Origin: Sulfidibacterium sp964549335
GTDB lineage: Bacteria > Bacteroidota > Bacteroidia > Bacteroidales > F082
Direction of reading: 5' to 3'
NCBI GenBank assembly: GCA_964549335.1
Contig: CAZJUQ010000050.1
Coordinates: 62,001 to 126,000, forward strand
Length of the DNA: 64,000 nt
The notes under the pieces were generated by a model. It did not search any database and was not told where the DNA came from. It saw only the letters and a list, made by a program, of their open reading frames with translations. Shown piece by piece: positions 53,073-62,834 of the stretch. The translations under genes and the position numbers were made by a program. Every line of letters starts with the position of its first letter. Within the stretch, counting starts at the first letter, position 1.

Positions 53073-53129
53073 CTACGGTAGATAGATGTCGTGATACTGT
53101 GTATAACTTTTACGTAAATGTCTGAATTT

Positions 53130-55667
53130 TTAAAATTCTATTGACAGTTTCAGATTGAGCAGCCTCGGTGTAAGATAATTGGGAACCGCAAACTGCCGGT
53201 TGTTCACATCGCTAACCCATATATACGAAACGGTATTATATACCTGAAAAAGGTTAAATACCTCCAGACTAAGCCACATTTGGTTGATATTTTTCAAAGG
53301 ATTTCCCGCTTTGAATTTGCTGTTTTTACCGATAAATTGTTTTGAGAATCCGATATCCACCCGGCGGTAATCGGGCATGCGTAAAAGTTGTTGATAGCGT
53401 TGTGTGTTAGGTGCCCCGAAAGGGAAGCCTGTGCCGTAAATAAGCCGGAGATGTACTTTGTATGTGGGGTGCTTTGGAATATAATCCTGAAAATATATGG
53501 AAAAGTTGACCCGTCTGTCGGTTGGGCGCGGAATGTATCCGGGCTCTATACGGATACTGTCGGCCACCTCGGTGTCGGTTGTTATTCCCGAAACTATTTT
53601 TTCACCCTTCTTATTGTAATAGTCGTAATAGTAGTCGCCTATAATGTCTTCTGCCGTTTTCATTATCGACATGCTTATCCAACTGTCAATACCTTTGACA
53701 AATTCACCGTAAAGTCTGAAATCTATCCCTGCGGCATAACCTTTGGCGGTTTGGTCGGCAAAATATCTTATTCTTACATTGTCAATTTCGTACGGAATAA
53801 GATTGTCGAGCTTTTTGTAATAAAGTTCCGTGGTAAGTATGAAAGGGCTGTTCCAAAGCCTGAAACGGTAATCGCTGCCGAGGATGAAATGAATTGAGCG
53901 TTGCGATTTTATGTTTCTGTTTATGGTGCCGTCCATATTACGCATTTCGCGGTAAAAAGGCGGTTGATAATAAATTCCGGATGCAAACCGGAAAACAACG
54001 TTGGTTTTAAGGTGGGGTTTGTACGAAAGATTAAAACGCGGGCTTGCCAAAAATTCGTTTCCGAAATCCCAATAAAATGCTCTTAATCCTCCCGTCAGCG
54101 TAATCTTGTCTCTGTTTTTCAACTTGAATTTCCATTCGTTGGAAATAAATGCCGAGTAACGGTTTATCAGCAGGTTGTTTTGGCCTCCCGCAAAATTTTT
54201 CAGGATAAAGTCGGGATTTGAAGGGTGGGCGTCTCCCGGAATGTTTGAAGGGTGGGGCAGCGAATAACCTGCCGAATCTATCATATCCCATTCGCGTATT
54301 CTGTCGTCAACATTTTGCCGGCTGTATTTTAATCCCCAACGTAAAAAATGGGTTTCGTCAACATACGAACCGAGATGTTTTAAGGTTATTACTTCTGCGT
54401 AAAACCTGTTACGTGCATGGTGCAAATAGGTTCCCACTCCTAAGGTTTGAACAGCTTCCCCGTAATTATTCCCTTTGGGATTGTTTTCCAACAATCCTAT
54501 CCAGTATTGACCTTGAATATCGTAACTCTCGGCCTCGTCGGTTGAGTATCCCGAAGCAATAAATTGCAAGTTTGTAAAGTTGTTGGGATGAAACGTCAAG
54601 GTGGCCGCCGATTGCATAATGTTGTAATTGTCAATTTCGGCACCATCGAAATAGACTTTGAAACGGAATGCGGCTTGTATTGTCCCGAAATCGGTTTCCC
54701 TGTCTGTTGGAACAACTTTGTATCTGTTCCGTGAGTAGTATCCCAAAATTGACAAATCCCACTTGTCGTTAAATTGAAAGGTAAATAACGATTGAAAATC
54801 GAAAAATGCGGGTTTGTAATTCCCTTTTGTGTCGAGGCTTTTCAAAAGATACGAATTTGTTTTGTAGCGTGTTCCTATCAGATAGGTAAATCTGTTTTTG
54901 AATGCCGTTCCGTGAAATGACAAATCGGCTCCGAGGAGACTTGCCGAAAAAGAACCTCCGAAATTGTTGGGAACGATGTATTTTACATCCATTACCGACG
55001 ACATTTTGTCGCCGTACCGGGCACCGAAACCTCCCGACGAAAACAAAACACTTGAAACAAGAGAGGGGTTGACAAAACTCAATCCTTCCTGTTGTCCCGT
55101 GCTGACAAGAAAAGGCCGGTAAATTTCTATGCCGTTGACATATACAAGGTTCTCGTCGAAATTGCCCCCCCGTACAGAGTATTGCGAACTCATTTCGTTG
55201 TTTGACGATACTCCCGGCAATGTTTGTATTATGCTTTCAATTCCGTTTGAAATGGAGGGTGCTACTTTCGTCTCTTTGGGATTTAACCGTATCAGATTTT
55301 CGGTCCGCAATCTTTCGTCTCTCACTTCAAAATCGGGCAAGTTAGTGGCATTGGCTTTCAACGAAAAATCCAAAGTGCGTTTTTCACCCTGTTTAAGTGT
55401 TATCTTTTTAAACGAACTTTCAAATCCTACAAAACTTACACCTATGGTCAACTCCCTGTCTGCCGGAACTTCCATGCGAAAATGTCCTTTTCCGTCGGTA
55501 GTTGTTCCCGTGTTTGTCTCTTTAACGGAGACGTTTGCCAGCTCTACGGGATTGCCCGAATTATCGACAACCGTCCCTTCAATTAAGGCTTTTTGCGAAA
55601 ACAAAAAAGAGGGAACCAATATTAATACGAATAACAGATTAATATATAATATCTTGTTTTTTATCAT
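53130..55667 (-). CDS. TonB-dependent receptor with CarboxypepD-regulatory N-domain
   Basis: An 845 aa outer-membrane receptor. Signal peptide (1-25, ending LFSQ), CarboxypepD_reg-like domain (about 27-115, ALIEGTVVDNSGNPVELANVSV), plug domain (about 120-225, with SSQYSVRGGNFDENLVYVNG), and a 22-strand barrel that ends in aromatic phenylalanine (LSIEF). The substrate is unknown. No SusD partner is adjacent, so it is more likely for a metal chelate, siderophore or peptide than for polysaccharide. A -7-like element (TAAATTTG, minus, 55708-55715) lies 41 bases upstream. Confidence 0.88.
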   Translation of the reverse strand: MIKNKILYINLLFVLILVPSFLFSQKALIEGTVVDNSGNPVELANVSVKETNTGTTTDGKGHFRMEVPADRELTIGVSFVGFESSFKKITLKQGEKRTLDFSLKANATNLPDFEVRDERLRTENLIRLNPKETKVAPSISNGIESIIQTLPGVSSNNEMSSQYSVRGGNFDENLVYVNGIEIYRPFLVSTGQQEGLSFVNPSLVSSVLFSSGGFGARYGDKMSSVMDVKYIVPNNFGGSFSASLLGADLSFHGTAFKNRFTYLIGTRYKTNSYLLKSLDTKGNYKPAFFDFQSLFTFQFNDKWDLSILGYYSRNRYKVVPTDRETDFGTIQAAFRFKVYFDGAEIDNYNIMQSAATLTFHPNNFTNLQFIASGYSTDEAESYDIQGQYWIGLLENNPKGNNYGEAVQTLGVGTYLHHARNRFYAEVITLKHLGSYVDETHFLRWGLKYSRQNVDDRIREWDMIDSAGYSLPHPSNIPGDAHPSNPDFILKNFAGGQNNLLINRYSAFISNEWKFKLKNRDKITLTGGLRAFYWDFGNEFLASPRFNLSYKPHLKTNVVFRFASGIYYQPPFYREMRNMDGTINRNIKSQRSIHFILGSDYRFRLWNSPFILTTELYYKKLDNLIPYEIDNVRIRYFADQTAKGYAAGIDFRLYGEFVKGIDSWISMSIMKTAEDIIGDYYYDYYNKKGEKIVSGITTDTEVADSIRIEPGYIPRPTDRRVNFSIYFQDYIPKHPTYKVHLRLIYGTGFPFGAPNTQRYQQLLRMPDYRRVDIGFSKQFIGKNSKFKAGNPLKNINQMWLSLEVFNLFQVYNTVSYIWVSDVNNRQFAVPNYLTPRLLNLKLSIEF

Positions 55668-56018
55668 TCTCGAATTTGTTATCGTTTTTCAAGAAACTTA
55701 TTTGCGGCAAATTTATTATAATTATTCACCATTTAATTTGTAAAGTAATATTTTTATGACGGTATTGTATTTTAAAATGTTAATGAAAAAATATTTTGAA
55801 AATATACTAATTAGGGCATGTAGCTATACCGGCCGCAACTCTTGTGGTTTTGTGCTGTTTTTGAATGCTTTTTAATTATAAACCACGGATAAAGAAATGA
55901 TTTTCTTTTTAAAAGCGGATTTGCCGCCGTGCAAAAGAGGCAAGTTTACACACACAATAATAACCGTAAATTTTATCTTTGCATAATAAATTTATCAGGT
56001 TAAATAAAAAGAGCGGAG
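55668..56018. other. Divergent intergenic region (TonB receptor / dapD)
   Basis: These 351 bases hold a minus-strand -7-like element for the receptor (55708-55715) and a plus-strand TATCTTTG (55974-55981) for dapD, 38 bases before its ATG. No RNA gene or credible ORF is seen in between. Confidence 0.5.
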
Positions 56019-56834
56019 ATGACAAGCATGAAAAATATTATAGAAGCGGCATGGGAAAACCGTGAATTGTTGAACCGGCATGATGTAAGGGAAGCAGTCG
56101 AGAGTGTTGTGGAGCAATTGGATAAGGGTAAACTGCGTGTGGCCGAACCCGTTGGCGATGAGTGGAAAGTTAACGAATGGGTTAAAAAAGGGGTGATTCT
56201 CTATTTTCCGTTACGGAATATGGAAGTTATGGAGACGGGAATGTTTGAATTTTACGATAAAATTCCCTTGAAAAAGGATTTTGCCGGGCAGCAAGTCAGG
56301 GTGGTGCCGCATGCTTTGGCGCGGTACGGAGCCTATCTGGCCAAAGGTGTTGTAATGATGCCCTCATATGTAAATATTGGTGCTTATGTCGGTAGCGGAA
56401 CCATGGTTGATACATGGGCCACTGTGGGTTCGTGTGCACAAATAGGGAAAAATGTTCATTTGAGCGGCGGGGTGGGTATCGGCGGCGTTTTGGAACCTGT
56501 ACAAGCGGCACCCGTAATAATCGAAGATAACTGTTTCATAGGTTCCCGTTCTATTGTTGTCGAGGGCGTGCGTATTGGAGAAGCTGCTGTTCTCGGTGCC
56601 AATGTTGTGATAACACAAAGCACAAAGATTATTGACGTTAGCGGTGACGAACCCGTAGAATACAGGGGATATGTTCCCCCCCGTTCGGTGGTTATTCCGG
56701 GTTCAATACCCAAAAAATTTGCCGCAGGCGAATACCATGTGCCTGTCGCTCTGATTATAGGAAAGCGTAAAGAGTCAACCGATACAAAAACTTCGTTAAA
56801 CGAGGCTCTGAGGGATTTTGACGTGCAGGTTTAA
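56019..56834 (+). CDS. dapD: Tetrahydrodipicolinate N-succinyltransferase
   Basis: Left-handed beta-helix acyltransferase of 271 aa in the succinylase branch of lysine/meso-DAP synthesis. Hexapeptide repeats run from about 100 to 215 (YVNIGAYVGSGTMVDTWATV, GSCAQIGKNVHLSGGVGI), with the conserved GVLEP and FIGSRSIVVEGV. Start at 56019 (MTSMKN) or the nearby ATG at 56028. It supplies mDAP for the peptidoglycan that Mpl recycles. A TATCTTTG element is upstream. Confidence 0.95.
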   Translation: MTSMKNIIEAAWENRELLNRHDVREAVESVVEQLDKGKLRVAEPVGDEWKVNEWVKKGVILYFPLRNMEVMETGMFEFYDKIPLKKDFAGQQVRVVPHALARYGAYLAKGVVMMPSYVNIGAYVGSGTMVDTWATVGSCAQIGKNVHLSGGVGIGGVLEPVQAAPVIIEDNCFIGSRSIVVEGVRIGEAAVLGANVVITQSTKIIDVSGDEPVEYRGYVPPRSVVIPGSIPKKFAAGEYHVPVALIIGKRKESTDTKTSLNEALRDFDVQV

Positions 56835-56886
56835 TACAGACCTGAAAATATACGGATAGTAAAGGTAACTGTTAAAAAAAGTCCTT

Positions 56887-58782
56887 TTATATTTTCCCTT
56901 TTATTATCTCTTCAACAATTTCGGGATTTGTCAATGTTGAAATGTCTCCGTAATCGTTTGAGCCTGCGGCTATCTGTTTTAAAATGCGCCGCATAATTTT
57001 CCCCGAACGGGTTTTCGGCAATCCTTTAACAAATTGTATTTGATCGGGGCGGGCAATGGGACTAATCATGTTAGTTACACCCTTTTTTATTGAGTTTTTC
57101 AACTCCTCTTCGTGTCCTTGCGGAATATCGGTACAAACCACGAAAGCAAATATACCTTGACCTTTTATTTGGTGCGGGTAACCCACAACCGCCGATTCCG
57201 ACACCAAAGGGTGTTCGTTAATGGCATTTTCAATTTCGGCGGTTCCCAGACGGTGACCCGAAACGTTAATAACATCATCCATTCGTCCCAATATCCGGTA
57301 GTATCCGTCTTCGTCGCGTTTCACACCGTCTCCGGTAAAGTACAGCCCTTTGTAACGGCTGAAATACGATTCTACATACCGTTTGTGGTCGCCCCAGTGT
57401 GTGCGTGCCATTCCCGGCCAGGGAAACTTGATGCAAAGATTTCCTTCGACACCTTTTTCGCACAACTTGTTACCTTCGTTATCGACTATTAGAGGTTGAA
57501 CGCCCGGAAGCGGAAGGCTTGCAAATGCAGGTTTTGTGGGAATAACCCCGGCAATTGCCGATATCATTATTCCGCCTGTTTCCGTTTGCCACCATGTATC
57601 CACAATAGGACAACGATTGTTACCCACATGGTCGTGATACCAGTGCCATGCCTCTTCGTTAATGGGTTCTCCCACCGTACCGAGCACTCTTAAAGAGGGT
57701 AAATTCAAGTCCTGTACCCACTCTTGTCCTTGTGCTATCAACGAACGTATTGCCGTTGGAGATGTATAAAACTGATTTACTTCGTATTTGCGGATTATAT
57801 CCCAATACCTGCCTGCATCGGGATATGTTGGTATTCCTTCGAACATTACCGAAACGGCTCCTTCGAGCAAAGGTCCGTATATAATGTACGAATGTCCCGT
57901 TATCCAGCCTATATCGGCGGCACAAAAAAACACGTCTCCCGAACTGTATTGAAATACGTTACGGAAAGTATAAGCGGTATAAACCATATATCCGCCTGTG
58001 GTATGCAAAACCCCTTTTGGACGTCCCGTTGAGCCGCTGGTATATAATATGAAAAGCGGATCTTCGGCATCCATAATTTCGGGCTCGCAGACATTGCCGG
58101 CTCTTTCCATTTCGTCGTCCCACCAATAATCAAATCCCTCTTTCCATTCTATTTTTTGTCCGGTTCGTTTTACCACAATAGAGGAACTTACCGAGGGACA
58201 ATCTTTTAGTGCTTCGTCGGCGGTGTCTTTTAAATTGATGGTTTTTTCGGCACGGAAACCGCCGTCAGCGGTTACCAGAACCTTTGCGCCGGCGTCAACG
58301 ATGCGTTCGGCCAAGGCCCTGGCTGAAAATCCGGCAAAAACTATGGAATGAATGGCTCCTATACGTGCACATGCCAACATGGCAATTGCCAGTTCGGGTA
58401 TCATGGGCATATATATTGCCACCCGGTCGCCTTTGCCTACACCGTGGTTTTTTAATACATTGGCAAACTTTTGTACTTCGGTAAAAAGTTCGTTGTATGT
58501 ATATGTACGCGACTCTTCCGCAGGGTCGTTAGGCTCCCAGATAATGGCATTCCGGTTGCCGGTCAAAAAAAGATTCCTCTCGAAAATGTTTTCCGTAATA
58601 TTGAGTTTGCCACCTTTGAACCATTCCACTTTTGGATTGTGAAAATCCCATTCCAGCACGGTATCCCACTTTTTACGCCAGTAAAATGTCTCGGCAATAT
58701 TTGACCAAAAACCGGTGGGATTGGCTACACTTTTTTGATATTCGTGTAAATAACCGCTCAATGTTGTTATTTTAGGTACCAT
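56887..58782 (-). CDS. acs: Acetyl-CoA synthetase (AMP-forming)
   Basis: Activates acetate through acetyl-AMP to acetyl-CoA; 631 aa. Adenylate-forming motifs: YTSGSTGRPKGVLHTTGGY, WWQTETGGIM, YFTGDGVKRDEDGYY, GRMDDVINVSGHRLGTAEIE, and the regulatory acetylation-site lysine in TRSGKIMRRILKQIA. Length typical for Acs. Convergent with dapD (52 bases apart) and divergent from hutU. A -7-like element (TATTTTTG, minus, 58820-58827) lies 38 bases upstream. Confidence 0.95.
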   Translation of the reverse strand: MVPKITTLSGYLHEYQKSVANPTGFWSNIAETFYWRKKWDTVLEWDFHNPKVEWFKGGKLNITENIFERNLFLTGNRNAIIWEPNDPAEESRTYTYNELFTEVQKFANVLKNHGVGKGDRVAIYMPMIPELAIAMLACARIGAIHSIVFAGFSARALAERIVDAGAKVLVTADGGFRAEKTINLKDTADEALKDCPSVSSSIVVKRTGQKIEWKEGFDYWWDDEMERAGNVCEPEIMDAEDPLFILYTSGSTGRPKGVLHTTGGYMVYTAYTFRNVFQYSSGDVFFCAADIGWITGHSYIIYGPLLEGAVSVMFEGIPTYPDAGRYWDIIRKYEVNQFYTSPTAIRSLIAQGQEWVQDLNLPSLRVLGTVGEPINEEAWHWYHDHVGNNRCPIVDTWWQTETGGIMISAIAGVIPTKPAFASLPLPGVQPLIVDNEGNKLCEKGVEGNLCIKFPWPGMARTHWGDHKRYVESYFSRYKGLYFTGDGVKRDEDGYYRILGRMDDVINVSGHRLGTAEIENAINEHPLVSESAVVGYPHQIKGQGIFAFVVCTDIPQGHEEELKNSIKKGVTNMISPIARPDQIQFVKGLPKTRSGKIMRRILKQIAAGSNDYGDISTLTNPEIVEEIIKGKI

Positions 58783-58901
58783 AGCTAATTTTTGTTTGTG
58801 AAAAAATAACTTTAAAATTCAAAAATAGAAAAATATTGGATAGTTTGGGAAAATATGTCCGGTGGCAATGAATTTTATAAAATTAATTATTTTGAAACCT
58901 A

Positions 58902-58930
58902 TTGGCAGAAAGGTTAAAATATTAATTTTG
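58902..58930 (+). promoter_or_regulatory. Bacteroidota-type promoter for hutU
   Basis: TTG at 58902-58904 and TAATTTTG at 58923-58930, 18 bases apart, 23 bases before the ATG at 58954. Confidence 0.65.
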
Positions 58931-58953
58931 CTTAATTGAAAAAAAAGAAAGAG

Positions 58954-60966
58954 ATGAGCATAACAGATTTTCAGAAAGCGATATTACAGGGTATTCCTGA
59001 AGAGTTGCCTGAGCCGCAACCTTATGACGAATCGGTAAATCATGCGCCGAGGCGTAAAGATATATTAACGGCCGAAGAGAAGCGTTTGGCATTGAAAAAT
59101 GCCTTGCGTTATTTTCCCGAAAAGTTTCATGAAACGTTGGCTTCTGAATTTGCCGAAGAGTTGAAAAAATACGGGCGTATATACATGTACCGTTTTCGTC
59201 CGCGTTACAAAATGTATGCACGCCCCATTGATGAATATCCGCATAAAAGCAGGCAGGCCGCTGCAATTATGCTAATGATACAAAACAACTTGGATCCTGC
59301 CGTTGCGCAACATCCTCACGAATTGATAACTTACGGTGGAAACGGGTCGGTATTTATGAACTGGGCACAGTACCTGTTGACGATGCAGTATCTGGCCACA
59401 ATGACCGACGAGCAGACATTGGTGATGTATTCGGGACACCCCTTGGGTTTGTTCCCTTCGCACAAAGATGCTCCCCGTGTGGTTGTTACTAACGGCATGG
59501 TTATTCCAAACTATTCAAAGCAAGACGATTGGGAACGCTTTAATGCTTTGGGAGTTAGTCAATACGGACAAATGACGGCGGGTTCGTATATGTATATCGG
59601 TCCTCAGGGAATAGTGCACGGAACTACCATTACCGTTATGAATGCTGCACGCAAAGTGGCAAAAGAGGGTGAAGATCCGTTTGCCGGGAAGCTGTTTGTT
59701 TCGTCCGGATTGGGCGGAATGTCGGGAGCACAACCCAAAGCCGGAGACATTGCCGGTGTTGTTTCGGTGGTTGCCGAAGTAAATCCCGCGGCGGCACGCA
59801 AACGGTATGACCAGGGTTGGGTTGACGTTATTATTGACGATTTGGACGAACTTGTAAACAGGGTAAGAAGTGCCAAGGAGAATAAAGAGGTGGTTTCGAT
59901 AGCCTATCAGGGCAATGTTGTGGATGTTTGGGAAAAGTTTTATGAAGAAGATATCTATATAGATTTGGGTTCGGACCAAACTTCGTTGCACAATCCGTGG
60001 GCGGGAGGTTATTATCCCGTTGGTTTGTCATACGAAGACTCTAACAAACTTATGGTTGAAAATCCGGAGTTATTTAAGGAAAAGGTACGCGAATCGTTAA
60101 GGAGACAAGTTGCCGCAATAAACAAGCATAGCGCGAGAGGTACCTACTTTTTCGATTACGGGAACGCCTTTTTGTTGGAAGCTTCGCGTGCCGGTGCCGA
60201 TATTATGGATGCTAACGGCAAAGATTTCCGGTATCCGTCGTATGTGCAGGATATTATGGGGCCGATGTTTTTCGATTACGGTTTCGGTCCTTTCCGCTGG
60301 GTGTGTACATCGGGCAAACCCGGGGATTTGGAGCTTACGGATAAAATTGCCACCACTGTTTTGGAGGAAATTATGGCACATTCGCCCAAGGAGATACAAA
60401 GCCAGATGGCAGACAACATAAAATGGATAAAAGGGGCGCAACAAAACAGACTTGTTGTGGGTTCGCAAGCCCGTATTCTTTATGCCGATGCCGAGGGAAG
60501 AATAAAGATAGCCACAGCATTTAACGAAGCTATCGGGAGAGGTGAAATATCGGCTCCTGTGGTTTTGGGACGCGACCACCACGATGTTTCGGGTACCGAT
60601 TCGCCTTTCCGCGAAACGTCAAATATTTACGACGGTTCGAAATTTACCGCCGATATGGCTATTCAAAATGTTATCGGCGACGCTTTCAGAGGTGCCACTT
60701 GGGTTTCGATACATAACGGCGGAGGTGTAGGCTGGGGCGAAGTTATCAACGGAGGTTTCGGTATGGTTCTCGACGGAAGCGACGACGCACAGCGGCGTTT
60801 AAAGGCCATGCTCTTTTGGGATGTTAACAACGGTATTACACGACGAAGTTGGGCACGAAACAAGGGTGCCATGTTTGCAATAAAACGGGAAATGGAACAG
60901 ACTCCGGGACTGAAAGTGACTTTCCCGAATATTGCCGATGACAAATTGCTGGAGAAATTTTTTTAA
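58954..60966 (+). CDS. hutU: Urocanate hydratase
   Basis: Second step of histidine degradation, converting urocanate to imidazolone propionate with tightly bound NAD. The 670 aa length is the longer form found in Bacteroidota and eukaryotes rather than the roughly 550 aa enterobacterial enzyme. Motifs: ELITYGGNGSVFMNW, YSGHPLGLFPSH, SSGLGGMSGAQPKA, GRDHHDVSGTDSPFRE and HNGGGVGWGEVINGGFG. The ATG at 58954 (MSITDF) is used because the promoter -7 ends at 58930. hutH, hutI and hutG are not in this window. Confidence 0.95.
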   Translation: MSITDFQKAILQGIPEELPEPQPYDESVNHAPRRKDILTAEEKRLALKNALRYFPEKFHETLASEFAEELKKYGRIYMYRFRPRYKMYARPIDEYPHKSRQAAAIMLMIQNNLDPAVAQHPHELITYGGNGSVFMNWAQYLLTMQYLATMTDEQTLVMYSGHPLGLFPSHKDAPRVVVTNGMVIPNYSKQDDWERFNALGVSQYGQMTAGSYMYIGPQGIVHGTTITVMNAARKVAKEGEDPFAGKLFVSSGLGGMSGAQPKAGDIAGVVSVVAEVNPAAARKRYDQGWVDVIIDDLDELVNRVRSAKENKEVVSIAYQGNVVDVWEKFYEEDIYIDLGSDQTSLHNPWAGGYYPVGLSYEDSNKLMVENPELFKEKVRESLRRQVAAINKHSARGTYFFDYGNAFLLEASRAGADIMDANGKDFRYPSYVQDIMGPMFFDYGFGPFRWVCTSGKPGDLELTDKIATTVLEEIMAHSPKEIQSQMADNIKWIKGAQQNRLVVGSQARILYADAEGRIKIATAFNEAIGRGEISAPVVLGRDHHDVSGTDSPFRETSNIYDGSKFTADMAIQNVIGDAFRGATWVSIHNGGGVGWGEVINGGFGMVLDGSDDAQRRLKAMLFWDVNNGITRRSWARNKGAMFAIKREMEQTPGLKVTFPNIADDKLLEKFF

Positions 60967-61069
60967 AAATCGACGTGTGAAACACCCGTGAAAAAGAGGG
61001 TGATTTACCGGTGTTATTTTGAATGAATAAATATTAATATGTTGTTATTAAAAAACATATTGATTAATT

Positions 61070-61099
61070 ATACTTCCCAATAATAAATTTATAGTTTTG
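61070..61099 (+). promoter_or_regulatory. Bacteroidota-type promoter for pckA
   Basis: TTG at 61070-61072 and TAGTTTTG at 61092-61099, 19 bases apart, about 30 bases before the pckA start. Confidence 0.6.
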
Positions 61100-61129
61100 C
61101 TTTAAATATTTCATCAAAAACTAAGTATT

Positions 61130-62767
61130 ATGTCAAGAGATTTAAATAAAATTAAAGAAGATTTGAAAAGTTATGGTATAACCGATGTAAAAGAGTTGTA
61201 TTATAACCTTTCGTACGACGAATTGTATGAACATGAACTCGACCCTAATAACGAGGGATACGCAAAAGGTGTTCTTACCGATACCGGTGCCGTTGCCGTT
61301 GATACGGGAATTTTTACCGGACGTTCTCCCAAAGATAAATACATTGTTGAAGAAGAGACTTCCAAACACAATATATGGTGGAAAAACGAACAGCGTAAAT
61401 CGTCGGACAACAAACCCCTTTCGGAAGAGAATTACAGGTATCTGAAAGATATAAGCGCCAAACAGTTGTCGGGCAAGAAACTGTATGTTCAGGACGGATA
61501 TGCCGGTGCCAACGAGAATACCCGTTTGCGTATTCGTGTGGTTACCGAGATAGCATGGATGGCTCATTTTGTAAAAAACATGTTTATCCGTCCCACCGAA
61601 GAAGAGCTTGAGAACTTTGAACCCGATTTTGTTATGCTGAACGCATGCCGCACTACAAATCCGCGTTGGAAAGAGATGGGCATGAATTCGGAAGTTTACG
61701 CCGTGTTTAATTTAAAAGAAAAATTTGCGTTGGTTGGAGGAACATGGTATGGCGGAGAGATTAAAAAAGGATTTTTCTCCATAATGAACTATTATTTGCC
61801 TTTGCAAGGTATTGCCGCAATGCACTGCTCGGCAAATACAAGCCGCGACGGCAAAGATGTGGCTATCTTTTTCGGACTTTCGGGTACGGGAAAAACAACC
61901 CTCTCTGCCGACCCCAAACGTTTGCTCATAGGTGACGACGAGCACGGTTGGGACGACGACGGTATTTTTAATTTCGAAGGTGGTTGTTATGCAAAGGTAA
62001 TTGACCTTGACCCCGAAAAAGAACCCGATATCTGGAAAGCCATAAAACGTAACGCCCTCCTCGAAAATGTTGTGGTTGACGAAAACGGGCATATCGATTT
62101 CAGCGATACGTCAAAAACACAAAACACAAGGGTTTCTTATCCCATTTATCATATTGAAAATATTGTGAAACCCGTATCGAAAGCGGGACATGCCAATAAA
62201 GTTATTTTCCTTACAGCCGATGCTTTCGGAGTGTTACCTCCGGTTTCGAAACTTACAAAAGACCAGACAAAATACCACTTTTTGAGCGGATACACCGCAA
62301 AAGTCGCAGGTACAGAAAGGGGAATTACCGAGCCCGTTCCTTCGTTCTCGGCTGCGTTCGGAGCCGCATTCCTTTTGTTGCATCCAACAAAATATGCGGA
62401 CGAACTGATTAAACGGATGGAACAAAACAACTCGGAAGCTTATTTGGTAAATACGGGTTGGATTGGCGGACCTTACGGTGTGGGCAAAAGGATAGATTTG
62501 CCAACAACACGTAAAATTATTGACGCCATTCTCGACGGCACTCTTGACAATGCCGAATATGAAACATTACCATATTTCAATTTGGCAATACCTAAAGCTC
62601 TCGAAGGTGTTGACAGCAAGGTGTTTAATCCCCGTAATTTATGGGATGACCCGGGAAAATGGGATGAAGCTGCAAAAAGCCTTGCTCAAAAATTCATCAA
62701 AAACTTTGAAAGTTTTACCGATAACGAAGAGGGTAAACGCTTGGTAAGTGCAGGACCTCAAATCTAA
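61130..62767 (+). CDS. pckA: Phosphoenolpyruvate carboxykinase (ATP)
   Basis: Gluconeogenic enzyme converting oxaloacetate and ATP to PEP, CO2 and ADP; in many Bacteroidota it also runs the other way in succinate fermentation. The 545 aa protein carries RSPKDKYIV (65-73), the kinase P-loop GLSGTGKTT (249-257), IGDDEHGW (267-) and NFEGGCYAK, which identify the ATP-dependent class. Its own promoter and terminator make it a single-gene unit. Confidence 0.97.
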   Translation: MSRDLNKIKEDLKSYGITDVKELYYNLSYDELYEHELDPNNEGYAKGVLTDTGAVAVDTGIFTGRSPKDKYIVEEETSKHNIWWKNEQRKSSDNKPLSEENYRYLKDISAKQLSGKKLYVQDGYAGANENTRLRIRVVTEIAWMAHFVKNMFIRPTEEELENFEPDFVMLNACRTTNPRWKEMGMNSEVYAVFNLKEKFALVGGTWYGGEIKKGFFSIMNYYLPLQGIAAMHCSANTSRDGKDVAIFFGLSGTGKTTLSADPKRLLIGDDEHGWDDDGIFNFEGGCYAKVIDLDPEKEPDIWKAIKRNALLENVVVDENGHIDFSDTSKTQNTRVSYPIYHIENIVKPVSKAGHANKVIFLTADAFGVLPPVSKLTKDQTKYHFLSGYTAKVAGTERGITEPVPSFSAAFGAAFLLLHPTKYADELIKRMEQNNSEAYLVNTGWIGGPYGVGKRIDLPTTRKIIDAILDGTLDNAEYETLPYFNLAIPKALEGVDSKVFNPRNLWDDPGKWDEAAKSLAQKFIKNFESFTDNEEGKRLVSAGPQI

Positions 62768-62799
62768 GAAAAAACATAGTTGTAATTATTTTTTACTCT

Positions 62800-62833
62800 A
62801 AAACCGCCCGCCGTGAAGGTGTGGCGGTTTTTT
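62800..62833. terminator. Terminator after pckA (may serve the convergent gene too)
   Basis: AAAACCGCC (62800-62808) pairs with GGCGGTTTT (62823-62831) around a GC-rich 14-base loop, followed by a T run. The convergent phosphotransferase gene stops at 62835, right at the tail. Confidence 0.85.
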
Positions 62834-62834
62834 T

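Noticed and set aside
60975..61020. Possible terminator after hutU (CACCC/GGGTG)
   Set aside because: Five-base stem with no T run directly after it; too weak to report.
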